In this document: positions 25,062 to 33,461 of the stretch, piece by piece
Numbering within the stretch: the first letter of the stretch is position 1
How the letters are laid out: each line of letters begins with the position of its first letter
Assembly (NCBI RefSeq): GCF_029953635.1
Contig: NZ_CP124543.1
Coordinates: forward strand, 4,009,455-4,073,454
Origin: Halotia branconii CENA392
GTDB taxonomy: Bacteria; Cyanobacteriota; Cyanobacteriia; Cyanobacteriales; Nostocaceae
Direction of reading: 5' to 3'
DNA length: 64,000 bases
Made by a program: the position numbers and the translations under genes
The notes under the pieces: model-generated
Databases searched by the model: none
What the model saw: only the letters and a program-made list of their open reading frames with translations
Told to the model about the DNA's origin: nothing

Positions 25062-27002
25062 TTGGGAATACTGAACTTACAAACGTATATTGCACATTCC
25101 GTAACCTCTAGTATCATGTTGGCATTCTTAAAATATCCCTTGCAATCAAACGGTTTTATTCCGCACGGACATTGTTATCTTTGGAAAACGGGACTAGTGT
25201 GGCTGCATATTATTTCTGATGCCACGATCGCCTTAGCTTATTATTCCATTCCTATATTACTGATTTACTTTATTTCTAAACGCAAAGACGTTCCTTTTAA
25301 TGGAGTCTTTCTGCTATTCGGGGCTTTTATCATTGCCTGTGGTACTGGACACCTGATGGAAATTTGGACACTTTGGCATCCAGATTACTGGATTGCAGGT
25401 AGTTTAAAAGCTATAACCGCGATTATTTCCATATATACAGCATTTGCATTAATTTATTTGATGCCGCAAGCTTTGACACTACCCAGCCCAGCCCAGTTAG
25501 AAGCTATTAATCAAGTACTTTCAACTGAAATTGTAGAGCGCAAGCGTATCGAAGAAGAACTACGCAAAGCCGAGGAAGTGGCGAATAACTCTAGCCAAGC
25601 TAAGAGTGAATTTCTTGCCAACATGAGTCATGAGTTACGCACACCTCTCAACGGCATCCTCGGTTATACACAAATTCTCCAACGCACAGAATCTTTAAGT
25701 GAGAAAGGTAGCAAAGGAGTTAGCGTTATTTACCAATGTGGTTCTCATTTATTAACCCTAATTAATGATGTTTTAGATCTCTCCAAAATTGAAGCCCGCA
25801 AGCTGGAATTGAATCCGATTGATTTTTACTTGCCTGCGTTTCTAGACAGTGTAAGTGAAATTTGTCGCATCCGTGCCGAACAAAAGGTGATTGGATTTTA
25901 TTTGCAAATTGACCCCGATTTACCAACAGGGATTCGTACTGATGAAAAACGCTTGCGACAAGTATTAATTAATTTGCTGAGTAATGCTACTAAATTTACC
26001 AATCAAGGTAGTGTCACCTTCAAAGTTAAAGTGATTAATCAATCAACAAATAAAGATGGACAAATCATCTATAAAATTCGCTTTGAAGTAGCAGATACCG
26101 GCACAGGTATCACCCCAGATCAAGTCGAGAAAATCTTTGTACCTTTTGAACAAGTAGGAAATCAAAAACGACAAAGTGAAGGTACAGGATTAGGATTAGC
26201 TATCAGCCAAAAAATTATTTCGTTGATGGGTAGTCAAATTCAGGTAGAAAGTGAGTTGGGCAGAGGTAGCACTTTTTGGTTTGAGGTAGAAGTGCCACAA
26301 TCTCAAGATTGGGCTAAGGCTTCGCGAATAGTTGAGAAGGGAACTATTATTGGTTATCAAGGACAAAGACGCACCATTTTGATTGCAGATGACAAATGGG
26401 AAAACCGCTCAGTAGTTGTCAATTTACTAGAACCAGTAGGGTTTAATGTTATTGAAGCTAGTCACGGTCAAGAAGGATGGGAACAATTAAAAGCCCATCG
26501 ACCAGATTTGATTATTACTGACTTGGTTATGCCTGTGGTGGATGGATTTGAGTTTATTAAAAGTTTGCGTCAGTCTGACGAATTTAAACAGATATCTATC
26601 ATTGCTTCCTCGGCCAGTGTTTTTGCAGCTGACCAATACAAAAGTATTGATGTAGGTGCAGATGCCTTTCTACCAAAACCTATAGAAGTTGAAACGCTAC
26701 TGGAACTACTGCGACAGTATTTACAACTGGAATGGCTGTATGAGAACAAGACAAATATAATCAACAAAACCCATGTAGATAATTCAAATAATCCAGTTGA
26801 AATGGTTCCTCCACCCAAGGAAGTTTTACAAAAATTACTAGAATTGGCACAAGATGGTGACATTCAAATAATTTTAGAAATGGCTCAAGAAATTGTTACA
26901 TCTAATGAGCAGTTAAGTACTTTTTCTCATCAAATTAATCAGTTGGCTAGCAATTTCCAACTCAAACGTTTGGAAACTTTTCTCAAACAATACCTTAAAT
27001 AA
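25062..27002 (+). CDS. Ethylene-receptor-type hybrid histidine kinase
   Basis: A 646-residue membrane sensor kinase. Residues about 45-145 form three membrane helices with the ethylene-binding signature of plant ETR1 and Synechocystis SynEtr1: Asp in ISDATIALAYYSIP, Tyr seven residues on, and the copper-binding Cys/His pair in FIIACGTGHL. Then come a short coiled coil, HisKA with [10 protein letters not shown] (about residue 188), HATPase with LINLLSNATKF, DTGTGI and GTGLGLAIS, and a receiver domain with phospho-acceptor Asp in LIITDLVMP. It ends in a helical tail. No GAF or CBCR light-sensing domain is present. Start taken at TTG 25062, with AGAGGA upstream. ATG 25116 is the alternative. The next gene starts 27 bases later. 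Confidence 0.92.
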   Translation: MGILNLQTYIAHSVTSSIMLAFLKYPLQSNGFIPHGHCYLWKTGLVWLHIISDATIALAYYSIPILLIYFISKRKDVPFNGVFLLFGAFIIACGTGHLMEIWTLWHPDYWIAGSLKAITAIISIYTAFALIYLMPQALTLPSPAQLEAINQVLSTEIVERKRIEEELRKAEEVANNSSQAKSEFLANMSHELRTPLNGILGYTQILQRTESLSEKGSKGVSVIYQCGSHLLTLINDVLDLSKIEARKLELNPIDFYLPAFLDSVSEICRIRAEQKVIGFYLQIDPDLPTGIRTDEKRLRQVLINLLSNATKFTNQGSVTFKVKVINQSTNKDGQIIYKIRFEVADTGTGITPDQVEKIFVPFEQVGNQKRQSEGTGLGLAISQKIISLMGSQIQVESELGRGSTFWFEVEVPQSQDWAKASRIVEKGTIIGYQGQRRTILIADDKWENRSVVVNLLEPVGFNVIEASHGQEGWEQLKAHRPDLIITDLVMPVVDGFEFIKSLRQSDEFKQISIIASSASVFAADQYKSIDVGADAFLPKPIEVETLLELLRQYLQLEWLYENKTNIINKTHVDNSNNPVEMVPPPKEVLQKLLELAQDGDIQIILEMAQEIVTSNEQLSTFSHQINQLASNFQLKRLETFLKQYLK

Positions 27003-27029
27003 TTTGGGATAAATTCTACTTGTAAATGC

Positions 27030-28310
27030 ATGATGACTACGAGTTTAAATAACGGATTTATTTTAATTGTGGATGATAATCCCACTAATTTGTCTGTTCT
27101 ATCGGAAGCGCTGGCTAGTGAAGGGTTGCGTTTTCGGGTTGCAGTCGATGGCGAAAGTGCGATCGCCCTTACTGAACGCAATCAACCAGAGTTAATTTTA
27201 CTAGATGTGCAAATGCCAGGTATTGACGGATTTGAAACTTGTTGTCGTCTTAAAGCCAATCCTGTTACTGAAAATATTCCGATTATTTTTACTACTGCTT
27301 TAGCCGATACAGAAAGCAAAACTAAAGGATTTTTTCTAGGTGCAGTAGATTATATCCCCAAACCGTTTGCTCAAGAAGAAGTGATTGCCAGAGTGCGGGT
27401 ACATTTGCGACTCAAACAATTGACTGAATCTTTAGAACAACAAATCAGCGATCGCACCACCGCTTTACAGCAAGCCCAAGTTCAATTGGTGCAGAAAGAA
27501 AAACTTTCAACATTGGGAGAGTTAATCGCTGGGATTGCCCACGAAATGAACAATCCCATTAGCTTTATCACTAACAATATCCCGCCTCTCAAGGAATACA
27601 TTGCCGGAATAACTGAGCTTCTCCTGCTTTATGAACAAGAGTATCCCAACCCCACAGCCACAGTTACCAATCTTATTGAAAACTTAGATCTGAAATTTGT
27701 TCTCGAAGATTTAACAAAAATTTTGAACTCATTCCAGCTAGGGTCTGAACGGATTCAGCACCTTTCTACTTCACTGCGGAGCTTCTCTCGTTCGGATAGC
27801 GATACCAAAATATCGGCGGATTTGCACTTAGGACTAGATAGTACACTGATGATTTTACAACATCGTCTTAAGGCCAATGGCGATCGCCCCCGTATTGAAG
27901 TTATGAAAAATTATGGAAAATTACCACAGGTAAATTGCTATATCGGGGAAATGAATCAAGTGTTTATGAACCTTCTGGCTAACGCCATTGATGCCCTTGA
28001 CGAAGCCATCATGCAAGGTGAAATGAGTTATAAAATCCCTCGAATTGAAATTACAACAGAAATAAATTCTCAACAAATGATTGTAATTGAGATTGCTGAC
28101 AATGGGCTTGGTATTCCTGAAAGACTCAAAAAACGGCTATTTGAGCCTTTGTTTACCACAAAACCCGTTGGTAAAGGGACTGGACTTGGCTTGTCGATAG
28201 CCCATCAAATTATTGTGGAAAAACACAATGGTACATTAGAAGTAAATTCTCAGCCAGGTGTAGGAACCGAGTTTAAAATTACAATTCCAACCTTGAGTAC
28301 CACTACATAG
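27030..28310 (+). CDS. Response regulator fused to histidine kinase
   Basis: A 426-residue soluble protein. The receiver domain is residues about 8-125 (IVDDNPTN, phospho-acceptor in ELILLDVQMPGIDGFE, Lys in YIPKPF). A coiled coil follows, then a kinase core with H-box GELIAGIAHEMNNPISFI (about residue 165-185), the N-box MNQVFMNLLANAIDAL, and ATP motifs ADNGLGIP and GKGTGLGLSIAHQI. It starts 27 bases after the ethylene-receptor-type kinase, so the two very likely form one phosphorelay. No DNA-binding output is present, so a third partner is needed. Downstream on the opposite strand is the phycoerythrin linker/lyase operon. Confidence 0.93.
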   Translation: MMTTSLNNGFILIVDDNPTNLSVLSEALASEGLRFRVAVDGESAIALTERNQPELILLDVQMPGIDGFETCCRLKANPVTENIPIIFTTALADTESKTKGFFLGAVDYIPKPFAQEEVIARVRVHLRLKQLTESLEQQISDRTTALQQAQVQLVQKEKLSTLGELIAGIAHEMNNPISFITNNIPPLKEYIAGITELLLLYEQEYPNPTATVTNLIENLDLKFVLEDLTKILNSFQLGSERIQHLSTSLRSFSRSDSDTKISADLHLGLDSTLMILQHRLKANGDRPRIEVMKNYGKLPQVNCYIGEMNQVFMNLLANAIDALDEAIMQGEMSYKIPRIEITTEINSQQMIVIEIADNGLGIPERLKKRLFEPLFTTKPVGKGTGLGLSIAHQIIVEKHNGTLEVNSQPGVGTEFKITIPTLSTTT

Positions 28311-28359
28311 ATTAGCTGAGGAAAACTGAAGTATTTTACATAAATTTTATCTTAAATAA

Positions 28360-29016
28360 TTAGATCAAATCTTCCATTGCCGCCCCGATTACACGATGAT
28401 CGGTATCTTGTCTTAGTTGAGCCAGAGCTTCTTTAGCATCAGGTTCATCATAATGTTTCAGAGCGTAAGCAACCTGTACCCGAATGCGTTCGGACTCGGA
28501 ATTTTTGAGTATCAAAAGCTGGGATAAAGCAGCTTGATGTTGACGAGAGCCAGCTAAAGTTCCTAGTGCTTCAACAGATGCTTCCTCTACACTTGCATCT
28601 TCCCCTGCTAATCCTTGGATGCAAACCTCAAATAATTCTTCAGGACACTCCAGTTCAATTAAAGCTGCTAAGATGCTGCGGCGTAACAACCAGTGATCAT
28701 TCATAAAAAATGCTTCTACTAAATGGGAAGCTGAAACCCTGCCAAACAAAGATAGAGAGTTAGCAGCTTCTGCCTGCACATTGGGAGTATTATCAAACTT
28801 GATCATTTGGAGTAAAGCAGCAAAAGATTCAGATGTCTGCTGTTTGCCTAATCCTCTAGCAACAAACGATCGCACCAAAAATTCTGGATCTTGGATGTGC
28901 TTAGTGAGTAAAGGCAAAGCTACTTCTGGGGGATAATCTTTAAGAGCTGCGATCGCATCAAGGCGATACTTAAAATCTGGATTTTGCAGATTTGTTTCGA
29001 TTTGATTGAGTTCCAT
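28360..29016 (-). CDS. HEAT-repeat lyase-like protein downstream of cpeR
   Basis: A 218-residue protein from the ATG at 29016 (MELNQIETNLQNPDF). The open frame extends upstream only through repeat DNA. HEAT/PBS-lyase repeats run throughout: YRLDAIAALKDYPPEVALPLL, FLVRSFVARGLGKQQTSESFAALL, VQAEAANSLSLFGRVSA, LLRRSILAALIELECPEEL and RIRVQVAYALKHYDEPDA. It belongs to the CpcF/CpeZ/NblB size class. It lies on the same strand after cpeR with a 190-base repeat spacer, so it may be the last gene of the cpe operon and act in phycoerythrobilin attachment or folding. NblB-like function is the main alternative. Confidence 0.82.
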   Translation of the reverse strand: MELNQIETNLQNPDFKYRLDAIAALKDYPPEVALPLLTKHIQDPEFLVRSFVARGLGKQQTSESFAALLQMIKFDNTPNVQAEAANSLSLFGRVSASHLVEAFFMNDHWLLRRSILAALIELECPEELFEVCIQGLAGEDASVEEASVEALGTLAGSRQHQAALSQLLILKNSESERIRVQVAYALKHYDEPDAKEALAQLRQDTDHRVIGAAMEDLI

Positions 29017-29019
29017 AAT

Positions 29020-29200
29020 TAAAGAGGCAGAGGGGCAGAGGGGCAGGGGAAGAAGAAGCAGGGGGGCAGGGAGCAGGGGAGCAGGGGGGCAGGGGAAGCA
29101 GGGGAAGACAGGGAGACAAGGAGACATTATCTTTCCCCAATTCTTCTTTATCCCCTCTGCACCCTGCACCCTGCCCCAATTCCTCCTTCCCATGCCCCAT
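29020..29200. repeat. G-rich / C-rich paired repeat
   Basis: A run of GGGGCAGGGGAGCAGGGG-type sequence (29025-29125) is followed by a C/T-rich partner (29145-29200). It is the same family as at 12206-12395 and 31010-31160. It separates cpeR from the HEAT gene. Confidence 0.7.
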
Positions 29201-29205
29201 TTATT

Positions 29206-29511
29206 TTATGCCTGTCCATCAAATCGTGTGCGAAAGCTGCCATATTTCAACCAATATTGCTTCAGGTTATGACAAGGAGTATGCAAACTGGCTTTAGCAC
29301 GATATAAAAAAACTTGGCGATGATCTCCCATCCATAGTTTATCAATCGGTTCAACCGAAATTACAGTTCCCCCTAATGCGGCAACGCAGTCAGAAAAACG
29401 CTCGACGGCGCTATAGTCTACCGTTTCAAAAATAAAAAAATTACCTGAACAAATCAAATGACGGCTGCGGAGCCAACATTGCATCTTTTTTTGAGCTTCT
29501 GGTGGCAACAT
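29206..29511 (-). CDS. cpeR: Phycoerythrin operon activator CpeR
   Basis: Small activator required for cpeBA expression in green light in Fremyella. The start at 29511 (MLPPEAQKKMQCW) gives 101 residues, the length remembered for CpeR. In-frame ATGs at 29571 and 29694 overlap cpeT and are less likely. Recognised blocks are SRHLICSGNFFIFETVDYSAVERFSDCV, ALGGTVISVEPIDKLWMGDHRQVFLY and TPCHNLKQYWLKYGSFRT. It starts 37 bases after the cpeT stop, exactly the cpeS-cpeT-cpeR order known from Fremyella. It probably activates the phycoerythrin subunit genes, which are outside this window. Confidence 0.9.
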   Translation of the reverse strand: MLPPEAQKKMQCWLRSRHLICSGNFFIFETVDYSAVERFSDCVAALGGTVISVEPIDKLWMGDHRQVFLYRAKASLHTPCHNLKQYWLKYGSFRTRFDGQA

Positions 29512-29548
29512 TTTTGCTTCAACTGATTCCAGACTCTTCAAAGAAGCG

Positions 29549-30169
29549 TTACATGATAGCTGGGACTTCATGGGCAAAACTCTCTCGTTTTTCAAACCGC
29601 AAGGGCCCGAAGGTTGAACCCCAAATCTGTTCGTTGGTATTAACATCCATACCTCTATCGAGGCTAACCCAAGTGGTTTCTGTGACTTCAACATCGCTCA
29701 CTAGGTAAGTCTGGCAGCCATCACGCTCAATCAAACATAAATTTCCAGGTTCTACATTGCCTCGAAACAGATCACCGTCTCGCTGAAAAATCATGCCGCA
29801 GTGAAACCGTCGCTCAATGCAGTCGTTGTTAATAGTCTTGAGGATGTCTGAATTACGCGCCGCACCGGCATAAAGAAAGGCGTTTTTTAGACCGTAGTTT
29901 TCAACATAAATATGGTCTTTTTTATCTACTAGCCGATGTACACCTTGACGATAGGGACTCCACAAATCGTAGTCATAAACTTGCTCAGAATAGAAGCCAA
30001 TTCCAGAGAAAAACTCAAAGGGCAATGGACGAAAAAAAACATGGATATGAGCATAATTTTTAGGATTTTCAAAAGATTGTTTATAATTACTGAAATCCCC
30101 TGCCATACAACGAGCCAGGGTCACTAAATCATGGGATTTAGACTCAGAGTTATGCAGTGGAGTAGTCAT
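29549..30169 (-). CDS. cpeT: CpeT/CpcT-family bilin lyase
   Basis: T-type phycobilin lyase, normally attaching or assisting bilin at beta Cys153/165. 206 residues, usual length. Landmarks are LVTLARCMAGDFSNYKQSFENP near the N-terminus, HIHVFFRPLPFEFFSGIGFYSEQVYDYDLWSPYRQGVHRL, IYVENYGLKNAFLYAGAARN, HCGMIFQRDGDLFRGNVEPGNLC, and DRGMDVNTNEQIWGSTFGPLRFEKR. It lies between cpeS and cpeR on the minus strand with gaps of 96 and 37 bases, so it is CpeT by context, not CpcT. Confidence 0.94.
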   Translation of the reverse strand: MTTPLHNSESKSHDLVTLARCMAGDFSNYKQSFENPKNYAHIHVFFRPLPFEFFSGIGFYSEQVYDYDLWSPYRQGVHRLVDKKDHIYVENYGLKNAFLYAGAARNSDILKTINNDCIERRFHCGMIFQRDGDLFRGNVEPGNLCLIERDGCQTYLVSDVEVTETTWVSLDRGMDVNTNEQIWGSTFGPLRFEKRESFAHEVPAIM

Positions 30170-30265
30170 TATTATGGATTGACTAAATTTGGATATCGAT
30201 TTTTGATAAGTGTTAACTGCGATGCACTAAATTTCGACTACGCGGCAATCGAGCGAAGTCGAGAT

Positions 30266-30823
30266 TCAACTACCGTTTGTCGAAGTGTTCACTGATTTAA
30301 TTTCTTGGCGGATTTCTGAAGAAAATGAAGCTGTAACAACGCCTGTATTAGCACTAGTTTTGATTAAAGAAACTCGACAGCGGACATTAGGATTAATAAA
30401 CCAGATTTTTTCTTCTGCGGCTGCGCGATCATATCCTGTAACTAAGACAAAGGTTTCATCTTCAGTTAAATAATAAGTACCGGCCGCTGCCATCGTCTCT
30501 GCATAACCTTGGTCACGCAGAAGTTGACCACGATTGGGGTGTTCACCATCAGGAACAGGAACTAAGATGCAACTGCCTTTGAGAACTTCATTTTCATCCC
30601 AGTCTGATTGACCTTCCCAACTCATCCGAAATGGAGACACAATTATTTGAGTATCAATATTATAGGATTTGCACAGGTCAATAACTGCTGGATCATCTGG
30701 AGACAAGGCAACAATGTCGATTACTGATTGTACGGCTTCAAAGTGACCAAAAGCCAAGTGATGGACGCTGCGCTGCGATCGCCACCGCCCAATAGAACGC
30801 TCAACAAATTCTGTAATGTTCAT
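30266..30823 (-). CDS. cpeS: CpeS-type bilin lyase
   Basis: S-type lyase, in Fremyella attaching phycoerythrobilin to Cys80/82 of CpeB. 185 residues from the ATG at 30823 (MNITEFVERSIGRW). The frame continues upstream but only through repeat DNA. Signature WRSQRSVHHLAFGHFE, then IDIVALSPDDPAVIDLCKSYNID, FRMSWEGQSDWDE, LVPVPDGEHPNRGQLLRDQGYAE and EEKIWFINPNVRCRVSLIKTS. Third gene of the cpe operon here. The 413-base spacer between it and the linker gene is mostly repeats, so its translation may depend on a long untranslated stretch. Confidence 0.93.
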   Translation of the reverse strand: MNITEFVERSIGRWRSQRSVHHLAFGHFEAVQSVIDIVALSPDDPAVIDLCKSYNIDTQIIVSPFRMSWEGQSDWDENEVLKGSCILVPVPDGEHPNRGQLLRDQGYAETMAAAGTYYLTEDETFVLVTGYDRAAAEEKIWFINPNVRCRVSLIKTSANTGVVTASFSSEIRQEIKSVNTSTNGS

Positions 30824-30829
30824 CAATTG

Positions 30830-31165
30830 AAATTGGGAATTGGGCACTTGTACTGAGCGAAGCCGAAGTATAGGGCATGGGAAAGAGGCAGTGTTTCGAC
30901 TACGCGGTAGTTGAATCTCGACTTCGCGGCAGTTGAGCGTAGTCGAAACTCGATTGCCGCGCAGCGCTGCACTGAGCCTGTCGAAGTGTAGAAACTCAAC
31001 TACCGGGGCAGGGTGCGGGGTGCAGAGGGGATGAAGAAGAATTAGAAACAAGGAGAATTGGAGAATTGGGGTAAAGATAATGTCTCCTTGTCTCCCTTCT
31101 TCCTCTGCTTCCCCTGCTCCCCTGCCTCCCCTGCCTCACTTGCTCCCCCTGCTTCTTCTTCTCCT
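30830..31165. repeat. Composite repeat block inside the cpe operon
   Basis: 30890-31010 consists of inverted copies of the TTTCGACTACGC / GCGTAGTCGAAA family. 31010-31160 is the G-rich then C/T-rich pair. Together they fill the linker-cpeS gap and could form strong RNA structure in the operon message. Confidence 0.7.
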
Positions 31166-31236
31166 TGCTTGGTTGAATTGAAAAAGTTTTTATTTAAATA
31201 GACAAATAGGGTAGACATTGCCCACCCTATTTGGGT

Positions 31237-31995
31237 TTACGCGATTTCGGTGATGCTAACGATTTTTCCACTGGTGCGGTTAATCCGCTGGATTTGTGGG
31301 GTCATTTTGCTAGCGGGAACAATATATTCAGTGGTACTAACGCGACGAGGACTGTCAAATTTTGAGCCGGAAACAACAATTTTAAATTGCTTTTCACTAC
31401 CTGAGCCAATCACAGTTGCCGAAGATGGCTTGATGGAATTGGTAGAATTACTAGCAACTGAGTAGACTAATTGAGAAGACTTGACAGCGCTGTCAATTTG
31501 AGCAGGGCCGCGATCCAGAGCAAATGTGCGGTTATAGCCTACTTGCTTCATATTGGCTTCGCTATTTTTACCGCGAGAGTAAGGCACAATATTTTCACCA
31601 AAGGCTGACTGATATTCATCGCTGTCAATGTAGGAGTCAATCTCAGCTTCATAGCCTTCAGCGACACAACGAACGATGTGTTCAGAAATTTCTCTTTGAT
31701 CTTGGGGGGCGCGACCGAGTAGGTGCTTAAAGTTCAACTCGACAAAACGGTAGGGGGCGCAGGATTCAAAATAGCGGGTGCGGTAGAAATCCGATTTAGC
31801 AACGGCTCTCACAAAATCACGCACAGAAATGGCGCGATCGCACAGCTGCGACTCAGCCGCTACTAAACGCTCACTCTCCATCACATGAGGATTTCCTAAA
31901 ACCTGCTTGTAAACTGCCCGAATTATAGTTTGAGTGTTTTCTAAACTGTCGGTAGACCACATAAGTTCAAAAACTGCGGGTGATGCCATTGCCAT
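31237..31995 (-). CDS. Phycoerythrin-associated rod linker (CpeD/CpeE type)
   Basis: A 252-residue linker. The PBS linker domain is about residues 15-150 ([86 protein letters not shown]), and the CpcD-like C-terminal domain about 200-252 (FKIVVSGSKFDSPRRVSTTEYIVPASKMTPQIQRINRTSGKIVSI). AGGAG sits six bases before the ATG. It is second in the operon after cpeC. Fremyella has both cpeD and cpeE here, whereas this locus has only one gene in that place, so the letter is left open. Confidence 0.92.
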   Translation of the reverse strand: MAMASPAVFELMWSTDSLENTQTIIRAVYKQVLGNPHVMESERLVAAESQLCDRAISVRDFVRAVAKSDFYRTRYFESCAPYRFVELNFKHLLGRAPQDQREISEHIVRCVAEGYEAEIDSYIDSDEYQSAFGENIVPYSRGKNSEANMKQVGYNRTFALDRGPAQIDSAVKSSQLVYSVASNSTNSIKPSSATVIGSGSEKQFKIVVSGSKFDSPRRVSTTEYIVPASKMTPQIQRINRTSGKIVSITEIA

Positions 31996-32156
31996 CTATC
32001 TCCTAAAAATGATTCAATTTTTTGGTTTGCTTAAATTCATATCAAGGATCTGGTAAACGGTAATGTGTAACAGTTTATATCAGTGCTGAGTCCTGATTTT
32101 CAATTACAAACTACCAATTACCAGCTAATTCGTTGGGTATTGCAGCCTACTACTGA

Positions 32157-33017
32157 CTAGACAGCTGTAATACTGGCAATGACACCACCTTGTTGGTGAA
32201 TCCGTTGGTATTCCTGCGATAATTTTTCGTAGGGTACTAAAAAGACTTGGTTAGAACGGCGGAATTTAGAAACTGCGTTCACAGCTTTTGCTCTGTAGCC
32301 AGTGACTTCAATGCGATAAACCTTACCATCGGCACTAGCACCTACTCCTTGACGAGAGCGAGAAGTTCCTGCTGGTGTACGGAAGGTTGCGCCATCGCTA
32401 GCAGGTGAAACTACTGGAGTGGCAATTGACTGAATAACTAAAGAATTTAGTTTGGGACTCTTCCCTGCTAAATCGCCCTTCAGGCTGCTACTAGAAGCAC
32501 CACGAACTAATTGGAAGGTATGGGTAAACTGAACCATACTTTGAAGGGCATCAGTTTTGTAGCCTCGGATGTAAGGTACAAAGTTTTCACCGAAGTTGTT
32601 TTGGTATTCGTCGCTGTCGATATAAGAATCAATCTCGGCTTCAAATCCCTTAGTATCGAGAATGGTGCTATGCATCCGCATTTCTTCCAAATCGAGTGGA
32701 GGACGACCTAGAAGATGTCTAAAGTTTAGTTCGATCGCTCGGTAACGAGCGCAACTGGTAAAAAAGCGGGAACGATATAAGTCAGACTTTGCTACTGCAC
32801 GCACAAATTCGCGGACGCTGAACATACCCAGCTTGAACTGCGACTCTGGTACGGCAAGCCTCTCGCTTTCCATGACGTAGGCATTGCCTAGCACTTGTCT
32901 GTAGACTGCCTGAATAATTGATTCTGTTTCTTCTTGTGAGCGACCGGGAACCCATTCTACGGGGGGGGTTTCATCAAATAAGCTGACCCCTAAGCGTGAA
33001 GCTGGTCCAAAAGGCAT
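32157..33017 (-). CDS. cpeC: Phycoerythrin-associated rod linker CpeC
   Basis: A 286-residue linker that attaches phycoerythrin hexamers within rods. The start MPFGPASRLGVSLFDETPPVEWVPG is characteristic of CpeC. The PBS linker domain covers about residues 30-165 ([61 protein letters not shown]) and the C-terminal CpcD-like domain about 228-286 (VYRIEVTGYRAK...EKLSQEYQRIHQQGGVIASI). The Shine-Dalgarno CAGGAGA precedes the ATG. It is the first gene of the minus-strand cpeC-cpeD/E-cpeS-cpeT-cpeR series. Confidence 0.94.
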   Translation of the reverse strand: MPFGPASRLGVSLFDETPPVEWVPGRSQEETESIIQAVYRQVLGNAYVMESERLAVPESQFKLGMFSVREFVRAVAKSDLYRSRFFTSCARYRAIELNFRHLLGRPPLDLEEMRMHSTILDTKGFEAEIDSYIDSDEYQNNFGENFVPYIRGYKTDALQSMVQFTHTFQLVRGASSSSLKGDLAGKSPKLNSLVIQSIATPVVSPASDGATFRTPAGTSRSRQGVGASADGKVYRIEVTGYRAKAVNAVSKFRRSNQVFLVPYEKLSQEYQRIHQQGGVIASITAV

Positions 33018-33461
33018 TTAACGATATCTCCTGCGTTAACGAGAGAGTTTAAGAAATTTGTTTCAAAAAGTGAAGAAATTTCAGATTGTTTATCCAGCCA
33101 AATTAAGCTGCTGGATTGATTTGTTTGATCACAAAGCAGAAATTTCTCCATAAGAGACTTTACCCCGATATGTTATAAAATTTTTCGGGGTTTTATACGC
33201 TTTGTTATGATCATCTTCATACGAGTCTGTAACCAAAGACATGAAGATTTATGAATCTTGATGATTTTACTTTACAAAACTTAATGTTATTAATTAATTA
33301 AAGCGCTTATCGGTTGTGTGGATTAACTGTGGTAGGAAAAGGGGCTAGGAACTAGGGGCTAGAGGCTAGGAAAGAGGCAGGGGGGCAGGGAGCAGGGAGA
33401 AAAGGAGAAAGAGGTAATTTTTCTTCATTCCCCTCTGCACCCCGCACCCTGCCCCATTTCT
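33018..33461 (-). promoter_or_regulatory. cpeC: Promoter and structured leader of the cpe operon
   Basis: A 444-base gap upstream of cpeC. On the minus strand two hairpins can form: CCCCGA / TCGGGG (33163-33190) and ATCCAGC / GCTGGAT (33092-33116), followed by further A+T-rich repeats (GAAATTTC) near 33054-33083. Fremyella cpeC is known to be controlled by RcaC-independent attenuation in its leader (Cgi system). These hairpins are candidates for a similar device. No U-run directly follows either stem, which weakens the case. 33340-33460 is repeat DNA. Confidence 0.45.
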
